Shown here piece after piece: positions 1 through 7,296 of a DNA stretch of 57,732 nt. The notes under the pieces were generated by a model, which saw nothing but the letters and a program-made list of their open reading frames with translations, searched no databases and was not told the DNA's origin. Where the stretch lies: the NCBI GenBank assembly GCA_035764505.1, contig DASTZC010000081.1:1-57732 (forward strand). The letters are read 5' to 3'. Both the position numbers and the translations under genes were made by a program. Origin of the DNA: Candidatus Polarisedimenticolia bacterium. GTDB lineage: Bacteria; Acidobacteriota; Polarisedimenticolia; Gp22-AA2; AA152. The stretch's first letter is position 1. Every line of letters begins with the position of its first letter.

Positions 1-410
1 GCTCCGAGCGGATCCAAATCCTGATCGACATCGCCGGACGGTTCAAGAAGGTGGTGGTGCCGGAGAGCGTGGCGACGCGCCCCTTTCCGGAGGACCACAA
101 GGTCCCGGGATGCGAGTCGCAGGCTTACGTCTGGGCCACCGACCTGCCGGATGGCACTCTCAAGTACACCTTCGCCGTCGAGAACCCCCAGGGAATCTCC
201 GCCATGGCGACCTCGGTCATTCTGGCGGAGACTCTTTCCGGCGCACCGCTGCGACAGATTCTCCAGGTCCCCAAGGACATCATCTACACCATCTTTGGCG
301 ATGAGCTCTCCATGGGGAAAAGCATGGGGCTGATGGGGATCATCGCAATGGTGCAGCACCTTGCCCGGCGCAAGCTGGAAGAGCAGGGCTCCGGATCCCC
401 TGCGGCTTAG
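1..410 (+). CDS. sufE: SufE family sulfur-acceptor protein (5' truncated)
   Basis: The reading frame enters the window already open at base 3 and runs to TAG at 408-410, giving about 135 residues, so the N-terminus lies outside. The frame upstream of the internal GTG at 51 already reads family-like (SERIQILIDIAGRFKK), so that GTG is not the start. SufE proteins accept persulfide sulfur from a SufS-type cysteine desulfurase and pass it to the Fe-S scaffold. The acceptor cysteine is visible in VPGCESQAYVW. The motifs FAVENPQGISA and ELSMGKSMGLMG fit the SufE/YgdK fold. The cognate sufS may lie further left. It ends three bases before the convergent pseudouridine synthase gene, and no terminator is evident between them. 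Confidence 0.9.
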   Translation, partial: SERIQILIDIAGRFKKVVVPESVATRPFPEDHKVPGCESQAYVWATDLPDGTLKYTFAVENPQGISAMATSVILAETLSGAPLRQILQVPKDIIYTIFGDELSMGKSMGLMGIIAMVQHLARRKLEEQGSGSPAA

Positions 411-413
411 TGT

Positions 414-1319
414 CTAGCTGCCGGAATCCCTGCTCCGGCGCAGGGGCATCGGAGGCGGCGCCTCCAGGAAGAGCGGCTCTCCAGTGGAAGGATGCTCCAG
501 CTGAAGCCTGTGGGAGTGCAGCAGGAACCCGCCTTCGCCCGGACGGGACGTCGTTCCGGGCAGAGGCACCCCGCCGGGACCGTAGAGAGGATCGCCGGAC
601 AGCGGATGGCCTGACGCCGCCAGGTGGATGCGCGCCTGGTGCGGCCTTCCCGTGACGATCTCGATCTCCACCAGAGCTTGATTCTCCCTTGCCTCCAGGA
701 CCTCGACGCGGCTGAGCGAAGGCTTGCCTGCCGCGGTCGCGGCATGGACGAAGCCTCCCTCGCGATGCGGAATCTTCCCGATCGGAACGTCGACCGTGAA
801 CGATTGTCTCAGCGGCACTCCGGCGACGAGCGCGCGGTAAGACTTGCGCACCTTCCCCGCGCTCCAGTCGCGGGACAGGCGGGCGGCCGCCGGGCGGTTT
901 CGCGAGCACAGCACCAGGCCCGTGGCCGGGCGCCCGATCCGGTGCAATGGCGACGCTTCGGGGTACCGCCGTCGCAGGAGTGCCAGGAGCGTGTGCTCCA
1001 GGTAGCCGCCTCCCGGGAGCGTCGGAAGACCGGCCGGTTTCAGGACTGCCAGCAGGTCGGCGTCGCGATGCAGCAGGGCGAACGACAAGGGAGCGGTCGG
1101 CTCATCCCAGCCGGGCCGCTTCCAGGTCAGGGTCTCGCTCCCCCGAAGGACGGCTCCGGGCCGGGCCGGCTGTTCGTCGAGCAGGACGCTGCCGGAGAGA
1201 ATCCTCAGCTCCCACTCCGGTCCCGCCGTGTGGGGGTAGCGACGCGCGAGATAATCCAGCAGGGTTTCCCCGGCGGCTGCACCCTGGACGGGCCCCCGAT
1301 ACTCGTAGCCGCGATTCAT
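414..1319 (-). CDS. RluA-like pseudouridine synthase with atypical catalytic motif
   Basis: This 301-residue protein matches the RluA/RluD fold. It has a short S4-like N-terminus (about residues 15-70), then LLAVLKPAGLPTLPGGGYLEHT and a C-terminal ALVEIEIVTGRPHQARIHL segment typical of the catalytic domain. Family members convert specific uridines of rRNA or tRNA to pseudouridine. The usual HRLDxxTSG box reads HRIGRPATGLVL, so the position of the catalytic Asp holds Gly. From memory, some plant and bacterial homologues carry HRLGRGTSG, so this could be a divergent clade rather than a dead enzyme. I chose the ATG at 1319 because it overlaps the upstream gene's stop by four bases (ATGA), which implies translational coupling; a start at 1382 would add 21 residues that are not RluA-like. 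Confidence 0.8.
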   Translation of the reverse strand: MNRGYEYRGPVQGAAAGETLLDYLARRYPHTAGPEWELRILSGSVLLDEQPARPGAVLRGSETLTWKRPGWDEPTAPLSFALLHRDADLLAVLKPAGLPTLPGGGYLEHTLLALLRRRYPEASPLHRIGRPATGLVLCSRNRPAAARLSRDWSAGKVRKSYRALVAGVPLRQSFTVDVPIGKIPHREGGFVHAATAAGKPSLSRVEVLEARENQALVEIEIVTGRPHQARIHLAASGHPLSGDPLYGPGGVPLPGTTSRPGEGGFLLHSHRLQLEHPSTGEPLFLEAPPPMPLRRSRDSGS

Positions 1320-2095
1320 GGCGCCGCCACGGAGGCGCGCGCGGCGAAAGGGAAGGCGCGGCGCGTCAGGATCGACTCCCACAGCTTTCCCCAGGTAATC
1401 CAGTCGTGGCCGCCGGGGAGAACGATTACCCGCTCGGGAGGAAGGATTTCCGCCAGCAGGCGTTGCGCGGCGGCGTAGCGATCGGACTCACCGAAGGCGA
1501 GGAGGACCGGCGGCGCAAGCGGATCGCGCGCGATGCGCCGGAGATGCTCCCAGTTGCGCGCGAAAAAGGGCTCGAACGACCTGGACAGGTCTGGGCTGCC
1601 GGGAGACCAGCGCCCGAGCCCTGCCGCGCTAATCTCCTCGATCATCGCCTCGGGACCGAGGAAGGGGCCCATCAGGATAATTCCGGCGATCGAGCCGGAG
1701 TATTCACGCGCCGCCCCTACCGCGGCGGCCGCGCCCACCGAGATCCCCACCAGGGCGACTTCCGTGTAACCGGCCGTCCGCGCCGGCTCGAGGACGTCCC
1801 GGCGGAGCCGTTCCAGAGGATCTGCTTTGAGGTAATAGCCGAAGTGCAGATCCACGGCGAGCAGGTCGGCCGCCAGACGATGCTCGCGAGCCGAAGCGAC
1901 GAATCCATGGCGTTCGAAATGCGTCGCTCGCGAGCCCCGGCCGGGCATCAGGACCACCAGGCGATCCGACCGGCCGGAAGCGGTGGAAGGATACGAGGTG
2001 GTCGGAACAGGAACCGAGGCGGGCGGCAGGAAAAGCGATCGGATGCCGTAATGAACCCCGTCCACGAGATGGCGCGCGATGTGACGCGGATTCAT
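1316..2095 (-). CDS. alpha/beta hydrolase
   Basis: This is a 259-residue alpha/beta-hydrolase fold protein. The oxyanion strand appears as LVVLMPGRGS, the nucleophile elbow as GISVGA (Ser near residue 130), the acid as FGESDR and the histidine in LPGGHDWITW. The substrate cannot be told; the pattern resembles small esterase- or thioesterase-like serine hydrolases. No signal peptide is visible, so it is probably cytoplasmic. The ATG at 2095 is preceded by GAGG, a usable ribosome site. Its stop overlaps the start of the RluA-like gene by four bases, so the two genes form an operon. The 22-bp repeat tract lies just upstream and may affect its transcription. Confidence 0.78.
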   Translation of the reverse strand: MNPRHIARHLVDGVHYGIRSLFLPPASVPVPTTSYPSTASGRSDRLVVLMPGRGSRATHFERHGFVASAREHRLAADLLAVDLHFGYYLKADPLERLRRDVLEPARTAGYTEVALVGISVGAAAAVGAAREYSGSIAGIILMGPFLGPEAMIEEISAAGLGRWSPGSPDLSRSFEPFFARNWEHLRRIARDPLAPPVLLAFGESDRYAAAQRLLAEILPPERVIVLPGGHDWITWGKLWESILTRRAFPFAARASVAAP

Positions 2096-2185
2096 GACCT
2101 CACGTCCTTCGATGCATGTGCTCCGGCGGGTCCGCCCCTGGCCGGGGCGCCGGGCTGGAGCCGGCCCGGCGCCCTGCGTTTCATC

Positions 2186-2330
2186 GATCAGCGGCCTATG
2201 GCCTTGAATCAGCCGGCCTGCGGTCTTCGATCAAACGGCCTGCGGCCTTGGATCAAACGGCCTTCGGCCTTGGATCAAACGGCCTTCGGCCTTGGATCAA
2301 AAGGCCTGCGGCCTTGATCAGCCGGCCCGC
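2186..2330. repeat. tandem 22-bp repeat tract, about 6.5 units, each with a GGCC-NNN-GGCC hairpin core
   Basis: Six consecutive units start near 2186, 2207, 2229, 2251, 2273 and 2295, with a partial seventh from 2317. All are 22 bases except the first (21). The unit begins GATCAAACGG and ends CGGCCTTG, with the palindromic core GGCCTTCGGCC. Units 4 and 5 are identical. The others vary mainly in the three loop bases (TAT, TGC, TTC), which keeps the GGCC arms paired in all but unit 2 (GGTC). The tract lies between the hydrolase start (2095) and the DUF2188-like gene, whose stop codon falls in the last unit. Confidence 0.9.
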
Positions 2331-2563
2331 CGCCTCGGATCCGCCGAGCGCGGGTAGGTCCGCTCTTCCTCGAACCTTCCGGTCCGATCCTTGATCTTCA
2401 CGGACCCCCCTTCCGGCCCCAGCGCCTTGGCGACGCCGCCGCCTCCGATAGCTTCCTCTTTCGTGTCGAATTCGTCGCAGATCTCGCCCGTGCCGTCTTC
2501 CAGGAGGGCCCATTTCCGCTTCGCATCATCATAGGTCAAAGTGTACCTGGGAATGTTTGGCAT
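2318..2563 (-). CDS. DUF2188-like small protein
   Basis: This is an 81-residue cytoplasmic-looking protein starting MPNIPRYTLTYDDAKRKW. It ends with VKIKDRTGRFEEERTYP, which resembles the DUF2188 pattern (trailing IHxKDGRIQEERTY) of small proteins of unknown function. I chose the ATG at 2563 because AGGGGAG sits six bases upstream; the frame stays open to 2632, but that extension is not family-like. The stop codon lies inside the 22-bp repeat tract, so the repeats would form hairpins at the 3' end of its mRNA. The family match is by eye only. Confidence 0.6.
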   Translation of the reverse strand: MPNIPRYTLTYDDAKRKWALLEDGTGEICDEFDTKEEAIGGGGVAKALGPEGGSVKIKDRTGRFEEERTYPRSADPRRRAG

Positions 2564-2810
2564 GGATTCTCCCCTTCTTGTGCCGACCGGATGGCAGGAT
2601 TCGAATCTATCGTCCCGCGGCCGGACGGACAATGCTTTTTCCCCCTCTTTATGGCTCCGGAAAAATCGGCAGGGAAATACCCGGAGTCCCTTCCGATCCG
2701 GTGCGCGCCCGCGGGCGAAAGTATTGAGGCGACGGCCCCAGGGCGCTTATTTCCCTCGCGCCGGGAGTTGCGGTAGATTACCTTGCGGTTCACTTTTCAA
2801 AGGAGTCACA

Positions 2811-3356
2811 ATGAAGAAGGGTGGGATTCTGGCTCTGGGCGCCGCGGCCCTGCTGGCGGCGGGAGCGGCCGTCGCCGACAGCTCGCCATCCGGCAAGTCG
2901 GCGGCGCAGACGGCGCCCGCAGGCAAGAGATCGGTGCCGATCGAGGGAAGGAGCGGCAGCAGCCTCACCGGGACGGCGGAGTTCATGGTGCACGGCGGTC
3001 AGATGATGATCACGGTCAACGTCAAGGGCGCCCCTCCCGGCACCCACGCCGTCCACATCCATGAGAAGGGGGACTGCAGCGCCCCCGACGCCTCTTCGGC
3101 CGGAGGCCACTTCAACCCCGCCGGTCACCAGCACGGCGCCCCCGACGCCAAGGAGCACCACGCCGGGGACCTGGGCAACATGGAGGTGAAGTCCGACGGC
3201 ACCGGGTCGCTGATGATCCACTCCTCCGACCTGTCGCTCGAAGGAGCCAACTCGATCGTCGGCAGGGCAATCATCGTGCACGAGAAGTCCGATGATTTCG
3301 TGACCCAGCCCACCGGCAACGCCGGAGGCCGCATCGGCTGCGGCGTGATCAAGTAG
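2811..3356 (+). CDS. sodC: periplasmic Cu/Zn superoxide dismutase
   Basis: This 181-residue protein begins with a signal peptide (MKKGGILALGAAALLAAG, likely cleavage near VADS) and so is exported to the periplasm. SodC disproportionates superoxide to O2 and H2O2. The copper and zinc ligands are all recognisable: the HxH in THAVHIHEKGDC, the bridging His in GGHFNP, the zinc loop with HH-x-GDLGN, and the final copper His in IIVHEKSDD. The structural disulfide cysteines are in GDC and GRIGCGVI. AAGGAG lies six bases before the ATG. A strong intrinsic terminator follows, so it is probably monocistronic. Confidence 0.95.
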   Translation: MKKGGILALGAAALLAAGAAVADSSPSGKSAAQTAPAGKRSVPIEGRSGSSLTGTAEFMVHGGQMMITVNVKGAPPGTHAVHIHEKGDCSAPDASSAGGHFNPAGHQHGAPDAKEHHAGDLGNMEVKSDGTGSLMIHSSDLSLEGANSIVGRAIIVHEKSDDFVTQPTGNAGGRIGCGVIK

Positions 3357-3383
3357 ACTCTCCCGCGCGGCGGGATTCCTTCC

Positions 3384-3424
3384 GGCCGGACGGACGCCAC
3401 TCCCGCGTCCTTCCGGCCTTTTTG
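3384..3424 (+). terminator. intrinsic terminator of sodC
   Basis: The left arm 3384-3397 (GGCCGGACGGACGC) pairs with 3405-3418 (GCGTCCTTCCGGCC), giving 14 pairs with one mismatch and a seven-base loop. It is followed by TTTTT. It begins 27 bases after the sodC stop. It lies directly against the earliest possible start of the next gene, so that gene needs its own promoter or some read-through. Confidence 0.88.
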
Positions 3425-5268
3425 TGTCCCGCGGGAGATCGGCGCTGAGAGAGACACTTTCGGATTTGAGAGCCTTCCTGGCGCGCCTGCGCGAGGCCGG
3501 GGAGGTTATCGAGATCCCCACCGAGGTCGACCCGCGTCTCGAGGCCGCGGAGATCCATCGCCGCGTGGTCGCCGCCGGCGGCCCCGCGCTGCTGTTCCGC
3601 CGGATGAAGGGGTCGGGCTATCCCGCCGTGACCAACCTCTTCGGGACCGCGCGGCGCGTCGAGCTGGCGTTCGGGACCCGGCCCGCCGAGTTGCTGGCGC
3701 GCGCCGCGCGCCTGCCCGAGACGCTGCTTCCTCCGAGCCTTTCGAAGCTCTGGGACCATCGCGATCTCCTGTCGACTCTGCGCCGCATCGGGCTTCACCG
3801 CCGGCGCCGCGGTCCCGTGCTGGACCGGATCGAGTCCCCGCCGCGGCTGCGCAGCCTGCCGGCGCTGACCACCTGGCCGAAAGACGGCGGACCGTTCATC
3901 ACCCTGGGGCAGGTCTACACGGAGAATCTCGCCGGCTCCGGCCACAACCTGGGGCTGTACCGCCTGCAGATCTTCGACGATGCGACCACCGGGATGCACT
4001 GGCAGATCGGCAAGGGGGGCGGGTTCCATCACGCCGCGGCGGAAGCGCAGGGGAAGCCGCTGCCGGTCGCCGTCTTCCTGGGAGGTCCGCCGGCGCTCAC
4101 GCTGTCGGCGGTGGCGCCGCTGCCGGAGAACGTGGGGGAGCTGCTGCTCGCCTCGCTGCTGCTGGGCGAGAAGCTCCCGGTCACTTCGAGCGCGCTCACA
4201 CCCCATCCTTTGGTGGCGGGCGCCGAGTTCGCGCTGCTCGGGGAGGTCCCGGCGGGGGAGCGCCGGATGGAAGGTCCCTTCGGGGACCACTACGGCTATT
4301 ACTCCCTGGCACACGAATATCCCGTCTTCCGGGTGCGGGCGGTGGCGTGCCGCGAGGACGCGATCTACCCCGCCACCGTCGTCGGCAAGCCCCGCCAGGA
4401 AGACTTCTACCTGGGCGATTTCCTCCAGGAGCTGCTGTCGCCGCTGTTCCCGGTGGTGATGCCGGCGGTGCGCGCCTTGTGGTCGTACGGCGAGACCGGC
4501 TACCACTCGCTGTCGGCGGCGGTGGTGCGCCAGCGCTACAAGCGCGAGGCGCTCGCCTCGGCTTTCCGCATCCTGGGGGAGGGACAGCTGTCGCTCACCA
4601 AGTTCCTGCTGCTGCTGGACCGACCGTGCGACCTGAAGGACTTCAAGACGGTGCTGACGGAGGTGCTGCGGCGCGCCGACTTCCGCACCGACCTCTACGT
4701 CTTCGGCAATCTCTCCATGGACAGCCTCGATTACGCCGGCCCGCGGATCAACGAGGGGAGCAAGGGCGTCCTCCTCGGCGTGGGGGAGCCGATCCGCGAG
4801 CTGCCGGCGGAGTTTTCCGGGCAGCTCCCGCCGGGGCTGCGCAAGGCGATCGTCTTCTGCCCCGGCTGCCTGGTGGTGGAGGCGCCGCGCTTCCCGGAAC
4901 CCGGGACTCCGGGCCGGCCCGCCGCCGATCTGGCGCCCTACCTGGGACATCCATCCCTCCAGCCCTGGCCGCTCGTGGTCTTCAGCGACGACGCGACGCG
5001 CTGCGCGCGCAGCGTCTTCAACTTCCTCTGGAGCACCTTCACCCGGTTCGAGCCGGCGGCCGACCTGCATGCCCGCTCGGTCGAGCTGGTCCGCAACCAC
5101 CCATCGTTCACGCCGCCGGTGGGGCTGGACGCCCGCATGAAGCCCTGGTATCCGGAGGAGCTGTTCTGCGACGCGGAAACGAAGGCGCGGGTGGATCGGC
5201 GATGGAAGGAGTACTTTCCAACGGGTGGCGTGGAGATGGGAGATTCCGACCGGGCGCACCTCGACTGA
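3424..5268 (+). CDS. ubiD: UbiD family prFMN-dependent decarboxylase (long form)
   Basis: It is up to 614 residues, close to the roughly 615-residue UbiD of Helicobacter-type bacteria and longer than E. coli UbiD. The family uses prenylated FMN for (de)carboxylation in ubiquinone or menaquinone synthesis or of aromatic acids. Supporting motifs are FRRMKGSGYPAVTNLFGT near residue 58, LGLYRLQIFDDATTGMHW near 178 and MEGPFGDHYGYYS near 285. Where many homologues read EIVLEGE-like, this protein reads EFALLGE, so one commonly conserved Glu is Leu. The start is uncertain: GTG 3424 abuts the terminator without a ribosome site, and TTG 3466 (about 600 residues, starting at the conserved RAFLARLREAGE) is an alternative. 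No ubiX or other quinone gene is nearby. Confidence 0.85.
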   Translation: MSRGRSALRETLSDLRAFLARLREAGEVIEIPTEVDPRLEAAEIHRRVVAAGGPALLFRRMKGSGYPAVTNLFGTARRVELAFGTRPAELLARAARLPETLLPPSLSKLWDHRDLLSTLRRIGLHRRRRGPVLDRIESPPRLRSLPALTTWPKDGGPFITLGQVYTENLAGSGHNLGLYRLQIFDDATTGMHWQIGKGGGFHHAAAEAQGKPLPVAVFLGGPPALTLSAVAPLPENVGELLLASLLLGEKLPVTSSALTPHPLVAGAEFALLGEVPAGERRMEGPFGDHYGYYSLAHEYPVFRVRAVACREDAIYPATVVGKPRQEDFYLGDFLQELLSPLFPVVMPAVRALWSYGETGYHSLSAAVVRQRYKREALASAFRILGEGQLSLTKFLLLLDRPCDLKDFKTVLTEVLRRADFRTDLYVFGNLSMDSLDYAGPRINEGSKGVLLGVGEPIRELPAEFSGQLPPGLRKAIVFCPGCLVVEAPRFPEPGTPGRPAADLAPYLGHPSLQPWPLVVFSDDATRCARSVFNFLWSTFTRFEPAADLHARSVELVRNHPSFTPPVGLDARMKPWYPEELFCDAETKARVDRRWKEYFPTGGVEMGDSDRAHLD

Positions 5269-5277
5269 GGCGGTGCG

Positions 5278-7296
5278 TTACTTCGTCTCGAAGTGCACCA
5301 CCCCGTCCCAGTCGGCGGGAGGCTCCTGAGCGAAGCGCGTCAAGAGGTCGAGATAGAGCTCCGAGGGGCCGTCGCGCCCGCCGAGCAGATCGCGCGTCTG
5401 GCGGAAGCCCTCGGCGGCCCGCTCCAAGCGGCGCTCGGTGTAATCCTCCAGCGCCTCCTGGAAGCGCCGCAGTGCCGCGGCGGGGAGCGGAGATTCCTCT
5501 CCTTTCAATCCCAAGAGCTCGAAGAGCTCCACCGGCTCGCCCCGGCCCACCACCCGGGCGCGCCCGAGGCGACGCGCCAGGAAGGCCCCGCCGGTCCGTG
5601 AAAAAGTCTCGCCGCTCACCAGGGCCACCGTCCCCCAGGCTTTGTTGAGGCTTTCCAGCCGCGACGCCAGATTCACCGCGTCGCCAATCGCGGTGTAGTC
5701 GAAGCGCTGCGCCGAGCCGAGGTTCCCCACCACCATCGCCCCGGTGTGCACCCCGATGCGGGTGATGAGGCGCCCTTCACCCAGGCCCACCGCCTCCGCA
5801 ACCTTCCGGTCGCGCGCCAGCTCGAGGGCGGCCCGGCAGGCGCGCGTGGCGTGGTCGTCCATGCGCAGCGGCGCCCCCCACAGGGCGAACACCGCATCGC
5901 CGATGTACTTGATGAGCGTCCCCTCCGCCTCGAAGATGTGGCGGGTCGCCTTCGAGAAGTAGTCGTTGAGCAATGCCGCGGTCTGGTGCGCGCTGAGCGA
6001 TTCGGCGATCGTCGTGAAGCCTTTCAGGTCGGTGAACAGCGCCGTGGCGACGATCTCCTCGCCCCCCAGGTTGAGGGAGTCGGGGCTGGCGGCAATGCGC
6101 CGCGTCATCTCGGGGGAAAGGTACAAGGAGAAGGCCCGCTTGATGCGCTCGCGCTCCCGCACCGTGGTCAGGTAGTACCAGCCGAGGCAGAGCACGCCGG
6201 CGATCGGCAGCTGGATGGCGCAGGGAATCACCACCGGGAGCCAGAAGTGCCAACGGGCGAACCCCACACCGGTCAGCGCGAGCGTGCCCAGCTCCATGGC
6301 GCCGAAGGCCAGTACTCCCCACAAGGGACGCAGCGCCAGGAAGACCAGCGTGGCGGCGAGCGGCAGCAGCAGGAGCATGGCGGCCTCGGCGCCGCGCGGC
6401 AGGAGCCGGATGCGCCGCCCCTCCAGGAGGTTTGCCGCCACCGTGGCGTGCACCTCCACCCCGAAGGTCAGATCACCGGCGGCTCCCCGGAACGGGGTCA
6501 GGAAGGCGTCCTTGGCAGAGATGCCGGTGGCGGTGGCCTGCGACAGCCCGACGAAGACCACCTTGTCCTTGAAGTAGTCGGGCGGGAGGTACTGCGCCGG
6601 ATCGAGCGCCTGATAGTAGGAGACGGTCGGAATGGTGCGCGGCGGCCCGTAGTAATCGATGAGGCGGGGTCCGGTGTCACGAGCCTGGAGGTTCTTCGCG
6701 GCGACCCGGACGGCCGCCAGGGAAAGGGCCTCATGGCCCCCGTAGGACATCGAGGCGGTGCGGATGATGCCGTCGCGATCGGTGGAGAAGTTGGCGTTGC
6801 CGACCGCCGCGGCCGCCTCGGCGAAAGGCGGGTAGGGATCCTTCATCTGGAGGCGGCGGAAGCGCGGGTCATCGACCTGATCGACGGTCGAAGCGAGCAC
6901 GACATTGCCCGCCTCCGACAGGGCCGCTTGCAGCTCCTCGTCCTGCGCTGCGTCGCGCGGCTCCTCGAAAAGAACGTCGAAGGCGATGGAGGAGGCGCCG
7001 GCGCTCTGCAGGGTCCGGATGAGGGTGGCGTGCAAGGCGCGCGGCCAGGAGTCGGTTTGTTTGACGCCCAGCTCCGGGTAGGAGTCGTCGTCCAATGCCA
7101 CGACGCGGACGCGATCCGGCGACGGTAGCGGCCCGCGGATCTGGAAGAGGACATCCAGCCCGCCGCGCTCGAGGTTTTCCCCCGGCGCCCAGCGGGACAG
7201 CAGGACTCCCACCGCGCCCGGGATCAGCGCGATCAGCAGCGCGGCCCTGAGCTTCCCGGGGCGCTTCCGGGAATTCGGGCGCCGCGGCGAAGCCAT
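5278..7296 (-). CDS. CHASE2-domain class III adenylate cyclase
   Basis: This is a 672-residue membrane sensor. It has an N-terminal membrane segment (about 17-35), an extracytoplasmic CHASE2 domain (about 40-310), three closely spaced membrane helices (about 310-395), then a class III cyclase domain (about 420-605). The metal-binding Asps are in FTDLKGFT and KYIGDAVFALWG. The purine-contacting Lys/Asp pair (KYIGD, RFDYTAIGD) favours ATP over GTP. The catalytic Asn and Arg are in NLASRLE. All key residues are present, so it should be active. Its ATG shares one base with the TGA of the upstream FecR-TPR-barrel gene (TGATG), so the two are translationally coupled. A C-terminal helical tail follows the cyclase domain. 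Confidence 0.92.
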   Translation of the reverse strand: MASPRRPNSRKRPGKLRAALLIALIPGAVGVLLSRWAPGENLERGGLDVLFQIRGPLPSPDRVRVVALDDDSYPELGVKQTDSWPRALHATLIRTLQSAGASSIAFDVLFEEPRDAAQDEELQAALSEAGNVVLASTVDQVDDPRFRRLQMKDPYPPFAEAAAAVGNANFSTDRDGIIRTASMSYGGHEALSLAAVRVAAKNLQARDTGPRLIDYYGPPRTIPTVSYYQALDPAQYLPPDYFKDKVVFVGLSQATATGISAKDAFLTPFRGAAGDLTFGVEVHATVAANLLEGRRIRLLPRGAEAAMLLLLPLAATLVFLALRPLWGVLAFGAMELGTLALTGVGFARWHFWLPVVIPCAIQLPIAGVLCLGWYYLTTVRERERIKRAFSLYLSPEMTRRIAASPDSLNLGGEEIVATALFTDLKGFTTIAESLSAHQTAALLNDYFSKATRHIFEAEGTLIKYIGDAVFALWGAPLRMDDHATRACRAALELARDRKVAEAVGLGEGRLITRIGVHTGAMVVGNLGSAQRFDYTAIGDAVNLASRLESLNKAWGTVALVSGETFSRTGGAFLARRLGRARVVGRGEPVELFELLGLKGEESPLPAAALRRFQEALEDYTERRLERAAEGFRQTRDLLGGRDGPSELYLDLLTRFAQEPPADWDGVVHFETK

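Noticed and set aside
2590-2612. GATTCGAATC-like T-arm sequence suggesting a tRNA end
   Set aside because: The flanking five-base stems do not pair, and no matching 5' acceptor arm is found within 80 bases, so it is not a tRNA gene.
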